64,000 bases of DNA from Iris pallida (GCA_029216955.1 JANAVB010003400.1:18431451-18495450); one strand, 5' to 3'. Shown: positions 35,252 through 47,330, counted from the stretch's first letter. The notes: generated by a model from the sequence alone, not told the origin. Translations and numbers: made by a program.

Positions 35252-35639
35252 ACATGTAGAGAGAGCTTCCTCTCAACATATGCCTAGTGTTAAGTCCCAT
35301 ACTGGAAAAGCACCATGAAGTGTATCTCAATATATACTTGGTGTGTGTTGTTGAGATATGCACATGGGGTGGTGACCCTAAGGAGGGAACCATGTGGGTA
35401 ATTTTACTAGGAGATAAGGATAAGACTCCATGTTAAAGCATTAATGCTTTTTGCTCTTGGAATTAATTTCCTTTGGAGCTAAGCCCCGTAGGGGCTTACC
35501 GACTCAGGCTCGGACTCCGGCTCATAGGCTCACGAGGTGTTTTGTTAAAACATTTTGCACTTAGCACGCCAGCATCGTCACTAGACGCATAGTGCATTTA
35601 AGTTGCACTCGTTGTGTGAGACTATTATGCAGCCGTTCG

Positions 35640-35960
35640 TGCGCTAGTTCGTGCTGCCCTATCGTGTGACCAGATGGCGCGCACATTGGCATGGCCATAT
35701 GGCACGATCTGATCGTGTGGCCAGTTGGCACGCCACTTGGCACAGCCAGATGGCGCTTCCAGATGGTACGGCAGTTGGTGCTGCAGTTGGCACAACGGTT
35801 TGCACATGGTATGCGCGGTACGCGTTGTGCACAAGTACGTGCGGGTTCAGTTGGCACAATTGGCGCAGGTCGCAAAGATGGCGCGTACTGTGCGCCAGTT
35901 GGACAGGTTGCACAGATTGGCATGCACTGTGCTCCAGTTGACTCAATCGTGTTTGTGCAC
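35640..35960. repeat. Dispersed short repeats in the Copia-C LTR
   Basis: TTGGCAC, ATGGCAC and ATGGCGC words recur every 10-25 bases on both sides of each other. They lie upstream of the TATA box, so they may be promoter elements. The overlapping frames here on both strands are by-products. Confidence 0.6.
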
Positions 35961-36537
35961 GATTTGAGCGGTTACGAAACGTTCAGAGCGGTTTATCCCA
36001 CGTCCTGAACGGTCTGTATACCGAGCAGTAACTAGGCGCACCTATATAAAGTCCCTCTTTTCTCTCTCAGGAACAGAACTAATGTTCAGAAATTTCCTTA
36101 CAAAATTTTCTACGATCAGAGCAGAGAAGAGAGATACTTTGAGAGTCGAGTTTTGCGCCATCCAAGGAGTCAAAAGAGCGGAGTGTTTCAAAGTTCTCCA
36201 TCGAACTTGCTGGTTCCTGGAAGCTGTTTGTGTGGGTCGAATCAAGCTTTGAGCGTCGATGATCATTCACCCCAGCAGTCCTTTTTACCATTTATGTTCA
36301 TCCACTTCTATCTTGTTCTAAACGAGAACGTTCCTGATCTAATCAGAAAATTTAGTGGACATTCATTGCTTCCACTGCGAAATCGTTTGTACCTTCTTTG
36401 AAGTGTTACAATCGATTCGATTCTCAGAATCCTTCGGGATCTCTGTCGTGCACCTTCTTCGAAGTGTTGCATAATTCAGTTTTTCATCGAAAAATTACGC
36501 CCCGGGACTAACATTCTCAAAGCTTGATTTCATAAGA

Positions 36538-36614
36538 TGGAAAACTTTCGTGCTTCTCTCATCGATCCTAACTTTAGCAAATTAGAGAAATTTGATGGAG
36601 AGCACTTCCAAGTC
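36538..36614 (+). pseudogene. Copia-C gag, first 25 codons
   Basis: MENFRASLIDPNFSKLEKFD is followed by GEHFQ, resembling the N-terminus of copia gag proteins, where 'kFdG.nf..W' begins the conserved domain. It is interrupted at 36615 by LTR L3. Confidence 0.6.
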
Positions 36615-36890
36615 TGTAAACCCCCATATTTATTCCTAATTATTTTTAGTATTTTAATTATTTTTATGATATTTAATTTGAATTAATTCATTAGCTGCTC
36701 GTAAAATGTGCATATATATGATGTATGGGTATAGGTGCTTGTACATTATACTGTTATTGGCAGACTACAATTTTATAAATTAAGTATATATATTTATATA
36801 TTTTTTTGGGAATTTTTGTGCAATTTGTCACATTAAACTAAAAATAGGTTAATATATAATTATTATATAAGAGTTAAGTTATAAAAAAAA

Positions 36891-37944
36891 GAGAAATTTT
36901 GAGTTACCCCCCACTTTGATTACCCAAATTAAGGGTGCACCCCACAGTTTTGCATTAATGAAGAAATGCCCCCACTTTGGACGGAAACCGTCTAGGACTA
37001 ACGGTTAAAAGCTTTGACCCAAAAAATTTGACGAAAATACCCTTCTTTCCTGTGTGTTGTCTCCCTCCTCCACCCCACCGCCACTGCCCCCTCCTTTCCG
37101 TCGTCACCGCCTCTCCCCGCTGCCACCTTCCCCCTCCCCACCGCCGGCGGTGGCAGACAGCGACCGTCGCAGACAAGAGGAGGTGACAGCCGGGGTGGAA
37201 AGCGGCAACTCGGGCTCCACGACCGGGGGTGGCTTGCTAGGAAGGTCGGCGCTCGGCGCTGGATAGAGGTTGCACGGAGGCTGAACGGGGCCAGGCGGTT
37301 CCTCCCGCGACGACGATGGTGACGTATCTGGCGGCGGAGAGCTGCAGATCTGACCGGAGGAGACCCAGATCTGGCTGCGAGGGGACGGGCGGAGCTCGGG
37401 TGGCACTGGCCGGAGGCTTAGGTACGGTCTCTCTTCCTCTCTCCCTCTCTATAGTGTGATGGTGGTGGGATTGCTTTCTGTGATGGTGGCGGTGGAGATG
37501 ATGAATGGTGGTGGTGGTATTTGAAATGGTGGTGGAGGCGTTACAATGGTGGTGGACTGTCGGCCGGAGTGGGCTGTGCCAGTGGTGGTGGTGTTGGTGA
37601 TGGGGGGTCGGCTGCAGCATTGGCGCTGGTGGCAGGGTGACATTGTTGGGTGTCGGGCTGCTTGGTGTCGGCGGTGGGGAGGGGGAAGGTGGCAGCGGGG
37701 AGAGGCGGTGGGGAGGGGGGAGGTGGCAGCGGGGAGAGGCGGTGACGACGGGGAGGAGGGGGTGGAGGAGGGAGACAACACACAGGGAAGAAGGGTATTT
37801 TCGTCAAATTGTTTGGGTCAAAGCTTTTGACCGTTAGCCCTAGACGGTTTCCGTCCAAAGTGGGGGCATTTCTTCATTAATGCAAAACTGTGGGGTGCAC
37901 GCTTAATTTGGGTAATCAAAGTGGGGGGTAACTCAAAATTTCTC
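36891..37944. mobile_element. Non-autonomous Mutator-like element (1,054 bp)
   Basis: Terminal inverted repeats begin GAGAAATTTTGAGTTACC and extend at least 180 bp on each side with few differences, continuing less exactly into a shared GC-rich inner part. Both ends are flanked by TAAAAAAAA (36882-36890 and 37945-37953), a 9-bp target duplication as Mutator-type elements make, though the A-rich target makes chance matching easier. No transposase is encoded. The interior (about 37150-37660) is GC-rich and unlike its surroundings. Confidence 0.85.
37150..37660. other. GC-rich interior of the MULE, possible captured gene piece
   Basis: About 500 bp with high GC, a pyrimidine-rich segment near 37425-37450 and (GGT/GAT)-rich triplet runs from 37457 onward. 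Open frames exist on both strands (for example 37104-37406 minus) but none has a recognisable domain. It could be a captured first exon and intron start (Pack-MULE) or just MULE filler. Confidence 0.35.
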
Positions 37945-40791
37945 TAAAAAAAACAAGTCATGTACTGTTCACGAAAAGCGAACAGTACCAAATATTTTAA
38001 AACCCGAGTCCCTTCTTCTGTTTCTTGTCGCGAACGAACGAGCATTGATAACAAGAATTGAATCAAATCTCAAATTTTGGATATCATCAAATCTAGCTGG
38101 ATGAGAAGGAATCAGATTTACAGTAGAAATCCTAGGGCTAATAGGTTCAAAAAAATTCCGAGACTCGAACGGAGAAGGAAAAGAAAATTTTGGCCGAATA
38201 TATTGGAGCACTCGGCCTCTCTTCCCAAAAAAAATTCAAAAATTGATCTCCCCTTCCACGAAGCCCAGAGACTCGTCAAAGTCCCCTGACTCCAGGCAAG
38301 CCCCTCAACCATCTCCTTTGACCATCCCGAGCCCTATCGACGCAGGAGATTCGCCACAGCCCGCCAAGGCCGCTCGTACCCTGTTCTTGTGTCAGCCAAG
38401 GTAACCCTATTTGCCTTCCTCCTTCATCTCCATCTCACGGTTAAAATTTTGTGCCAATTTGTTCATTGTAAACTCGACATATAGGATAACAATTCCTGCC
38501 AATTAGATCGGGTTAGATACCCCAGATCGTCCCGTCAAATTCGTCGAAAGTTTGACGAAAAGTCAATGTTTGTTCGCCTGAACGAAACAGTTTTGAGGCT
38601 ATTTTGGAAGGCATTTTCTGGCCAAAAAGTGGAAACCTAAATTGAAACAGTAAAAGACAACATAATCGAGAGTAAAACGTACTTCGTAGATTTATATTTC
38701 GTTTATTATACATGAAGTTATTTACTGTCAAACTTGCGAGAAAAACTGTCCTTAACACATTAAAAATTTAAAAACTTTTCCTGATACGACGTGCGCCCCG
38801 ACAAATCGGGCAACGTGGTCATGCACTATACGCATCAAAAGGCACGTATGGATGTTGCCAACGTGTGGGAACTGACGGAACCCAATTTCGTTGCGTGTGC
38901 GAGACAAAATCAGTACGTATCCGTCGAGATACCCCCGTATCGACCTTTTGCAAACTTGGTCATAACTTCGTGTACGTTTGTCATATCGAGACGAAACTTA
39001 TGCCAGCAGGACCGAATCGAATTTCTGGTCCTGTATGCCAAGTTTGGTCCGATTCTGATAAGGTCGACTGGAACGCCTAATTGGCGGGCCTACGACCCGA
39101 TCCAACGGGCAAAATTATGCACGGCCCGCCGAAATCCAACTTTAGACATACGGTTGGGTTCTTCTTCTCAAACCAGACCCGTAGACATGTAGTTTGATGA
39201 CTTTAGAAACTGTAGACTTTGGCAAGCATTTCAGTGCAAAACGGGTCCAACGACGGACATCGTTTTGACCCAAAATTACGATTTTACCCATGTTCCAGAA
39301 CTAGACTTTTGGACAGGCATTTTCTAAAGATATCTTTTACATCGGGAACGTTCTTGATGTTTGTTTCATCATCCGGAGCCATTCGTGGATTCTGAGGTTT
39401 CTTGCTGACGTGACTGATTGCTTGGAGTTGTTATTTCTGTACTGCCAGGCAAGATACCTTGCCACCTTACTCTGTTAGTTATATATTCTTATTTTTAGTT
39501 GTTATTTTTAGTATTTCTTATTTGTTGATATTGTAAAACTGTGCGTCCAAGTCACACTTGGGTGCAATCGACTCTATCGGTCGTTTTCTCGCTTTTATTT
39601 ATTTCTCTTGCATTGACTTAGTCTAGTGACCACTCCTTTGTTGATGAGGTATTGGTATATCTCATACGACCTTGACACTTGTTTTACCACGTGTTGTGAG
39701 TCACATGTAGGACACGTGCTCGAGTAGTCGGCTGGCCACCGATACGTATGAGGCGTACGACGGATAGGAGTAACTGCCAATAGAATTGCATGCTAGTATA
39801 CTTGACAGTTACTAGAGGTTTCATGAGTCATAGATGTGACCCTACTAGGCATTGGATTGGGAGAACAGTTTCCTAAACATATGGGTCACTGATGCACTTC
39901 CTATTCCTGATCCTGCTGGCCTCTGGCATTCGAGAAATGTTATGCTTTGAGGTCCCTGGTATCCTGATAGGACCATACCTGAGTTACCTGCACCTGAGCC
40001 AGATGCCCATGCGTTGAAGGTTTGTTCTTAACTGCATTATCACTGTAGAACTAGTAGGCACCCGATTTGCATTCATCTTTTCTTATATTATATATCACAG
40101 TTTATATGGCATGGTGTTTTCTTGTATTTTGTTACGTCCCTCTGAGGACCTGGTTATCTCTCCAGAATTAGAGGACTTTTCGCAGGAGTACGGAGCGGCT
40201 CTGGATCCATCCTACATTGATGACGAGGCATCTCCCGCTGACTTCTAGTTTATTGATTTCCTTGAGACATTTTAGTGGACATTTTTACATCTCTTTTCTT
40301 TCTATTTTGCGGAGGTTGGACTCCGATCATTATGACTATTTTTTATAGCTGTTTGGAGTGGGTATGTCCACCCGACTATCTCTTTGCTACGCTTATTTAT
40401 TATTTGGACTCTGTTATCTTTTGTGTTGAGCTGTGATAAGATTTAGATGATTATATTATGGCCTGTGATTATTTATCATATATACATCTTATGTACGTAT
40501 ATGAGGATTCCATATATTGGAGTATTCTTCGTATATGTGTAGCTGGCATGTTTGCGTACTTGGTCCTGAGTATTTTGGACTGGGGCGTTACATATTTTTG
40601 TGGTGGATGCAGGTCAGAGGATATTGTTGGGTTACATGACTGTGCCCAACAAGCCTACATATAGGAATAGTATCTCATCTAGAACTACTACATCCTTTGA
40701 CTTCCAACCTTTTCGAAACTTCCTTGATTATTTGATTTACCTCATATCTAACCTTTCCTAATATCATCATATTCTTCCTCATGCCAACAGT

Positions 40792-42160
40792 ATGAATTTA
40801 AGAAGCGGACGCATTTCTGTCTTGTCCTTCAAATCTGGTGAAGAGGCTACCTCGGAGGGACAGAATCCCCCAATGACTCCGGTGACACCATACCAGCCAG
40901 GACAGTCGCAGCCTACTACGATGCGGACGACGGTGCACCCAGAGATCACAGCACCCTAGTCAGCCAGGCTAGGCAGACCACTACCATGCCATCGGGAGGG
41001 AATGTACCACTGCCTCCCCCACCGCCATTCCCTCAGCAGTTTTCACCACAGTCGGGGCCTTAGATGCCTCCACTACCGACTGATGGGAGCCTACTTCTCA
41101 GTTTATATATGCCATGATGCAGGCTCATTGGTAGCAGACTGAGCTGATGAGACAGACTATGATGGCAGCATTGGCTAAACCTCCAACTCTGGCACCGGTA
41201 CTAGTACTAGCACTGCCTCTGCATCCTTATGAAGGCTCTATCAAGAACTTCACAGACATGAACCCCAAGGCCTTCAAAGGAACGGAGAAGCCACTAGAAT
41301 TTTCACAATAGCTTATTAGTACAGAGAAGCTACTGAAGGCATCCCAGTTGCCAGCTCGAGATTAGATGACAGCAGTGGACCTACTAGTAGAAGATAATGC
41401 TCACCAATGGTGCAAAGCGGAAGAGAGATGATTAGGCACTGGGATCACCTGGAAGCAGTTCTATGATCTATTCTATGAGAGATTCTTCCCCATCCATGGT
41501 GGAGATGGTCTATATGACCAATTCCTTTATCTGAAGTATGGAAATATGACAGTTGATGAGTATGACTCAGAGTTCAATCGCCTGAGTAGATTTGGTGCGG
41601 GACTGATCCCAATCGAGTTAGAGAAGGCGAGGAGATTCCATCAGGGGCTAGCACCAGAGCTCAAGTCTTATACGACTACACAGTCTCGAGTCTCCTATTA
41701 AGCTGTCTTGGAGGAAGCTCGTGCTCAAGAGATTCTTCGAAAGGAGCAGCAGCAGACATCGAGACGTCATACACCAGTAGTGACACCAGCCCGAGTTACT
41801 CAGGGTTGACCTATCAGGAGGCCCACAGGATAGTTCTAGCAGAGGCCCACACCTTATCAGAAGCCCACCTGCTACTATTACGGGATGCAGGGACACCTCT
41901 TGAAGGACTGTCGAACTCGACTTGGAGCATGCTTGAGATGCGGGTCAGGACAGCACAAGGTAAAGGAATGTCCGGAGCAGCAGTCCTTAGTTTTTGCCCA
42001 GCATGACCCGAGACCGACAGCCCCAGCCCTTCTAGCACCTCGGCTAGCAGTAGGAGCACCTTGCCCACCATTACCACCCCAGTCAGCACAGTTCGAGAGG
42101 GCCAGAGCTCAGGGTCTAGGACAAAATTTTGGGCAGGCATTCTCACTTACTGTGAAGGAT
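40792..42160 (+). pseudogene. Del-like gag
   Basis: Reading in pieces from ATG 40792. The capsid domain is clear at about 41250-41700: MNPKAFKGTEKPLEF, DNAHQWCKAEER, WKQFYDLFYERFFP, YDQFLYLKYGNMTVDEYDSEFNRL. Two zinc-knuckle segments follow near 41870-41990 (GHLLKDC and CLRCGSGQHKVKEC). Several stops, such as TAG near 40960 and 41310 and TGA near 41430, break it. Confidence 0.85.
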
Positions 42161-42632
42161 ATAGAGACTGAGGCAGAGGTCATAGTAGGTATGGTTTTAG
42201 TTGCTTCATTTCCTGCCATTACTTTATTTGATACTGGAGCCACTCATTCATTCATAGCCACTAGTTTTGCCACTAGACAGCATTCCTATCACGCCCTTAT
42301 CTAAGTACATTAGAATCCTCAATTGAGGAGGAGTTGTACCTGTTAGCAGTGTTTGTAGACATTTTCTTGTAGCGATATGTGGTAGAGAGATGAGAGAACG
42401 ACTCCTTGTATTTTCTATACCTACGTTCGATGTGGTTCTCGAGATGGACTGGTTGAGCCAACATTTTGCTCTCATAGATTGCCATAGGGGCAGTATCGTC
42501 TTTAGACCACCGAATATGACGGAGTTCGAGTTCACTAAAGAAGAAGGAGAGATTTGTGATGCACCCACATTGAGGAGTCACATGATGATGTAGGACACCC
42601 CTCAGCACCCTATTATCACTGAGTTTGAGGAT
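42161..42632 (+). pseudogene. Del-like protease and spacer
   Basis: AITLFDTGATHSFI contains the Asp-Thr-Gly active site of a retroviral-type aspartic protease (about 42220-42265), and FDVVLEMDWLSQH the conserved downstream block. A stop at 42302 and another at about 42591 interrupt. Confidence 0.85.
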
Positions 42633-43025
42633 GTGTTCCCTGAGGATTTGCCAGGGCTGCCGTCTGACCGAGACATTGAGTTTTCTATTGAGCTTATTCC
42701 CGGAGCCGAGCCTATTTCATCTCGAGTGTATCGTCTGGCACACAAGGAGTTGGTAGAGATAAAGACACAGATTGACGACTTATTAGAGAAAGGCTTTATT
42801 CGTGCCAGTACATCACCATTGGAAGCACCCGTACTTTTTGTGCCAAAGAAAGATGGGATAGTGCGCATGTGTATCGACTACAGAGCTTTGAATACAGTGA
42901 CGGTGAATAACAAGTATCCCTTACCGCGTATAGATGATCTATTTGATCAACTGAGTGGAGCAAAAGTATTCTCTAAGATCGACTTACGATCGGACTATCA
43001 CCAACTGAAGGTTCGGAAGAAAGAC
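42633..43025 (+). pseudogene. Del-like reverse transcriptase, first part
   Basis: [66 protein letters not shown] and [13 protein letters not shown] are the opening RT blocks. The frame is open until SIRE-1 breaks it right after a RKKDI sequence. The catalytic YVDD-type motif is on the far side of the insertion. Confidence 0.93.
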
Positions 43026-43056
43026 ATTGTTGTTGACCCACATTGCTGTTGACCCA
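43025..43056. repeat. 16-bp tandem duplication across the SIRE-1 left junction
   Basis: CATTGTTGTTGACCCA (43025-43040) and CATTGCTGTTGACCCA (43041-43056). The unit spans host sequence, target duplication and the LTR's first bases, so it arose after insertion. Confidence 0.8.
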
Positions 43057-43979
43057 AACTGGATCGCAGTCAACCTAATCTTGATAATTAACAAATCGGT
43101 ATTTGACATGATCCAACTCGACACATACATTATCATCAAAGCTACAAAATAGATGACTTACACACATCAAGTCAGACAATCATCATCGACGACTGCTCGA
43201 CGAATTCTGCTGGAACTTGTCTCCGGAAGTCTGTATTTTTATATTTTAGGGATAACCAAAAAGCCCCACAAACAAAAAGCCAAACTGCCAAAGCCCAATA
43301 GCCCAAATGAGCATTCTGTCTCCAATGAGGCAGAGTTCGGGCCGAACTCTGTCTCCTAATTTCCAGGAGCTGATTTTTAGGGATTGCTCATTGCAAGTTG
43401 TCCAACGGCCATAATTTTTGAATTTTGGACAGAGTTCTGGTCGAACTCTGCCTCCCATGACTAGTATATATAGGCACCCTTTTCTCCCATTTCAATCCAT
43501 CCAATCTTCTCATCTCTTCTCTCTTATAGCCTATACATCCCAAAGAGCCATACTCTTCACTTCTACTAGCCACAAAACTTTCCAAGCCTACAAGGTGCTC
43601 GGTACGAGTCAATTAGAAGATTTATGCAAGAGTCTACAAGAAGTCACTTGGAAAATTCTAAGTTTTGCCTCAGCGATCTTTTCAAGAAGTTGGCGTGCTC
43701 TTCTGTGTAAAGGCACGTGGTTGTAAAGCTATTTCACAAATAGTGGATTTCAATCCTGAGCTAGAGTTCTCAGGCCTGGACTAGTCCTCCATGAGGGAAA
43801 CTAGCTTAAAAAGTACTGTGTCTGTGTATGCTTTCTAATCTCTACTTTATTTCTGCATTATACTCTGATTAATCATTTACTAGTTGGGATTGAATAGAGT
43901 TGATTTTTTAATTGTTCATTATTGTCACAAAAACTCTATTCACCCCCTCCCCCCTCTAGAGTTGCCTACACGTACTTCA
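43047..43979 (+). repeat. SIRE-1 5' LTR (933 bp)
   Basis: Starts TGTTGACCCAAACTGG and ends CGTACTTCA. One imperfect palindrome CAGAGTTCGGGCCGAACTC lies near 43330. The TATA box TATATATAGG lies at about 43466-43475 and is the uninterrupted form of the site that received the hAT MITE in the other LTR. Confidence 0.93.
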
Positions 43980-43981
43980 AT

Positions 43982-43993
43982 TGGTATCAGAGC
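43982..43993 (+). promoter_or_regulatory. SIRE-1 primer-binding site
   Basis: TGGTATCAGAGC, complementary to the 3' end of initiator methionine tRNA, two bases after the LTR end. Confidence 0.95.
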
Positions 43994-44034
43994 CAGGTTC
44001 TCTTGATACAGGATTTATATCCTAGAGTTGATCT

Positions 44035-46032
44035 ATGGCAACCACACAACCCATCTCTACCAACTATGGTGAGGGTCAATCCACACATAGGCTACCTCTA
44101 TTTGATGGGACCAACTACACATATTGGAAGACTAGAATGAGTTTTTATCTTAAGTCTCTAGACTTTGACTTGTGGACTGTAGTCACTGATGGCTACAAGA
44201 AACCTCCCAGAATAACTGTCGAGGGAAGTCTCGTCGAGAAACCCTACGACAAGTATACTGAGCAGGAGAAGAAACAGGCAAGTCTAGACGTTGGGGCTAT
44301 TAATGCTCTTTTCTGTGCCATAGATAGGACTGAATTCAACAGGGTCTCCACATGCACCACCTCGCATAAAGTATGGAAGCTTTTGGAGGTGACTCATGAA
44401 GGGACCACACAAGTCAAAGAATCGAAAGTCAGTCGTTTGACACAGGAGTACGAGGCTTTCAAGATGAAGCCTAATGAGACGATCACTTAAATGTTCACAA
44501 GATTCCTCGACGTCTTCAACCCGCTATCCTCTCTTGGAAAAGATTATTCCAACCATGAGAAGATACACAAAGTGCAACGAGGATTGCCAAAGGTTTAGAA
44601 CCCCAAAGTTGTGACGATCATCGAAGGCGATGATCTCACGACAATGTCTCTAGAAACGTTGATGGGCAAGTTGATGACGCATGAGCTCGATCTAAAAGAC
44701 TTCGAAGAAATTGCTCCAAAAGAGAAGGAGATTGCATTAAGAGCTCATCGCCGAAGAACCAGCTCAGAAGACACCGATGACGACGACTCCAAAGGTGACG
44801 ATCAAGCTCTCTTAGTTCGAAACTTCAAAAATTTTCTACGCTTCAACAAAAAGAAGAGAGAACAAAAAGACGATGAGGAAGAATCCACCTGCTTCGGATG
44901 CAAAAGGACGGGACATGTCAAGAAAGATTGTCCCCTAGCAAAGAAGGGAAGCATACATGAGAACCCGTACAAGAAGCCTACTACAAGGAAGTATGCCAAC
45001 ACTAGCATCTGGCATGAAAGCGAGGCTAGTGATTCAGACGAGGAAGAAGACTCTCCACAAAATACGGCTAACATCTGTCTAATGGCGACTTCAGAAAAGG
45101 TAAAACATTCTTATGATGATTTTTCATTTGATGAACTTGGTGATGCCTTTGGTGATCTACTTGATGATCACAAAAAGGTAATCAATAAATATAAACATGC
45201 AAAGAATAAGATCAAGGACTACAAAATCGAGATCCATAGACTTTCATGTTTACTAGAAGATGTTAGAAACACCACACCCATGGAAAACACTGAAGAGGTA
45301 TCCAAGCTTAAATTAAGCTTATACGATGCCGAATCAATTATTGAGAAACAAACACTTGAGATCACAGCACTAAACAAAGAACTTGCTGAAGAGAAAAACA
45401 AGTTCAAAATTGCTACAGGTAGAATGTACGGTCTTACTGCTAAATGTGATGAATTGAATAATATCTCTAAGAAATTAGAGATCAAACTGGGCAAGCAGGT
45501 TGTACAACCGCAAATTCAGTCTCATAGTCACAACACGTACAAATACGTGCCAACTCAACACAAAAAGGCACGTCACCACAAGAACACTCATCCACATGCT
45601 AAATAAAATCATGCTTTCATGTACACCTATTCACATGGAGCACGTAAGACACATACACATAATCATTATCATCATCATGCTGCTGCACACAGTCACTATA
45701 ATCATTATAGTTACCCTGCTATTGCAAATAGTCACTATGATAATTATAGTTACCCTGCTGCTACACACAGTCACCATACTCACTCTACTGCTGCACGTAG
45801 CTATCATCAACCTACTCATAGACACCACTATCAACATGCTCCTAGTATAAACATACATGCTAGATGCACATATAGTAACCTACATGGACACATTTCTTTA
45901 CAATGTAGGATTAAGAGATTAAGAAATATATATGCATGGGTACCAAAGTCTAACCTCTCAGGACCCAAAAGAATTTGGGTACCAAAGGTCACATCTACTC
46001 GTGGTATAGGTAGACCTTCCCTCCTCAACTAG
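44035..46032 (+). pseudogene. SIRE-1 gag
   Basis: Starts MATTQPISTNYGEGQSTHRL and continues with LFDGTNYTYWKTRM, the copia gag pattern. A zinc knuckle CFGCKRTGHVKKDC lies at about 44890-44931. A coiled-coil-like segment follows (45150-45490), and then, after an in-frame TAA at 45604, a His/Tyr-rich stretch and a second knuckle-like CTYSNLHGHISLQC with one Cys replaced by Ser. Further in-frame stops are at about 44488 and 44597. The coat protein is unusually long, as in other SIRE-type elements. Confidence 0.88.
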
Positions 46033-46033
46033 A

Positions 46034-46213
46034 AGCAAGTGGATTCTCGATAGTGGGTGCTCGCGCCATATGACTGGAAATGCAAATCTATTCGCAACAC
46101 TATCGATAAAAAAAGAAGGATACGTTTCCTTCAGCAATAATTTTAAAGGCTACATCATAGGTAACGGTACAACTGGTTATCCTCCCTCTCCTGTCATTAA
46201 CGATGTTTGTTAA
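46034..46213 (+). pseudogene. SIRE-1 protease
   Basis: WILDSGCSRHMTG carries the Asp-Ser-Gly active site of copia proteases. It sits in a different frame from the gag C-terminus (one-base shift near 46030) and ends in an in-frame TAA at 46211. Confidence 0.85.
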
Positions 46214-47330
46214 GTGACCAAGTTAAAGCATAATTTGCTCAGCATTAGTCATCTTGCTGATCACGGTTATGATATTAACTTTGGAAAAACTAAACGCTTT
46301 ATCTATGATCGATCATCTGGAGACATTACTTTTGAAGGAATAAGGGAAGATAATGTTTATATTTTCTATCTATCTAGTGATACTAACAGTGCAGGAAGAT
46401 GCCTTTACGCTTACAAAGACAAAAAGCTCCTATGGCATCAGCGTCTTGGTCATGCAAATATGGATACTATATCCAGACTATCCACCAGGAAGCTAGTCAG
46501 AGGACTGCCTAATATCACATTTAAGAAAGACACAGTATGTGCCGAATGTGAAAAGAATAAGGCCACCAAATCTTCATCTAAATCAATAAACACTGTTAGT
46601 ACTACCCGACCTTTGCAATTACTTCATATGGACTTATTTGGTCATAGTAGAGTAGCCAGTCTTGGCGGAAAACTCAACGTTTTTGTTATTGTAGTTCTCA
46701 AGATTTACATGGGTTTTCTTTCTTACAAACAAAAGTGACACTATTTCTGTTTTCAAAGTATTTGCTAAAAAGGTCCAAACCGAAAAAGGCTACATGATTA
46801 CTCGTATCCGAAGTGATCATAGTGGCGAATTCAAAAATTCTGATTTTGAAAATTTTTGTTATTCAAATGGTTTTAGTCATGAATTTTCGTGTCCTAGAAC
46901 TCCTCAACAAAATGGTGTTGTGGAGCGGAAGAATAGAACTATTGGCGATATAGCTAGAGTTATGCTAAATCAATTCTCTCTTCCGAAATACTTTTGGGCA
47001 GAAGCTGTCAGCACAGCGTGCCATGTTTTAAATAGGGTGTTGATTCGACCCATCTCGAAGAAGACACCCTATGAGCTTTGGTTTGCTAGGACTCCTAATG
47101 TTTCTTATTTTAGAGTGTTCGGTTGTTACTGTTTTATTATGAATAACAAAGACAACTTAGGCAAATTTGATGCCAAAGCTGACGAAGGTATTCTTCTTGG
47201 CTATGCGGCCAAGAGTAAGGGATATAGAGTGTTCAACAAGCGCTCCATGATTGTTGAAGAGTCTATTAATGTAACTTTTGATGAGGACAATAGTACAGCT
47301 GTTATTTCCAATAATGATGATGAACAATCT
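46214..47330 (+). pseudogene. SIRE-1 integrase
   Basis: LLWHQRLGHANMDTI and CAECEKNKATK form the His-His-Cys-Cys zinc site. LLHMDLFGHSRVAS has the first catalytic Asp; after a frameshift near 46710, IRSDHSGEFKN has the second Asp and QNGVVERKNRT the Glu. IFNKRSM-type C-terminal sequence follows (GYRVFNKRSMIVEES). Confidence 0.92.

Larger units (their letters stand above)
15817..35287 (+). mobile_element. Tat-3: plus-strand Tat-lineage gypsy element, 5' end, split by Tat-1
   Basis: The LTR starts TGTAGAAG (15817), as Tat-1's LTR does in its own sense, and ends GCAAACA (34097). Three bases later comes TGGCTACTCTACTGGGT (34101-34117), a diverged form of the Tat-1 primer-binding site. The first reading frame begins MATLLGT, as in Tat-1. 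Tat-1 is inserted in the LTR (between 16547 and 34020) and Copia-C is inserted at 35288. Everything downstream of that is beyond the right edge, so gag-pol cannot be checked. Confidence 0.72.
35288..36614 (+). mobile_element. Copia-C: 5' LTR, leader and gag start of a copia element
   Basis: Starts TGTTAAGTCCCATACTGG, a common form of plant copia LTR start, preceded by CCTAG as the possible target duplication. A TATA box CCTATATAAAG lies at about 36039-36049. The LTR end and primer-binding site could not be fixed; no TGGTATCAGAGC is present. The gag frame opens at 36538 and is cut after 25 codons. Confidence 0.6.
36615..40592 (+). repeat. L3: 5' LTR (about 2.9 kb plus a 1.05 kb MULE)
   Basis: Starts TGTAAACCCCC after Copia-C gag and ends GGGGCGTTACA at 40592. 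Carries the palindrome block at 39447-39464 and the GTTACGTCCCTCTGAGGACC block at 40131-40150. The MULE insertion occupies 36891-37944. The frame at 38791-39192 is not conserved in L0 or L4 and is not called. Confidence 0.85.

Noticed and set aside
37049..37650. Several frames rich in Pro/His/Thr in the MULE
   Set aside because: They overlap on both strands in low-complexity GC-rich DNA with no domain.
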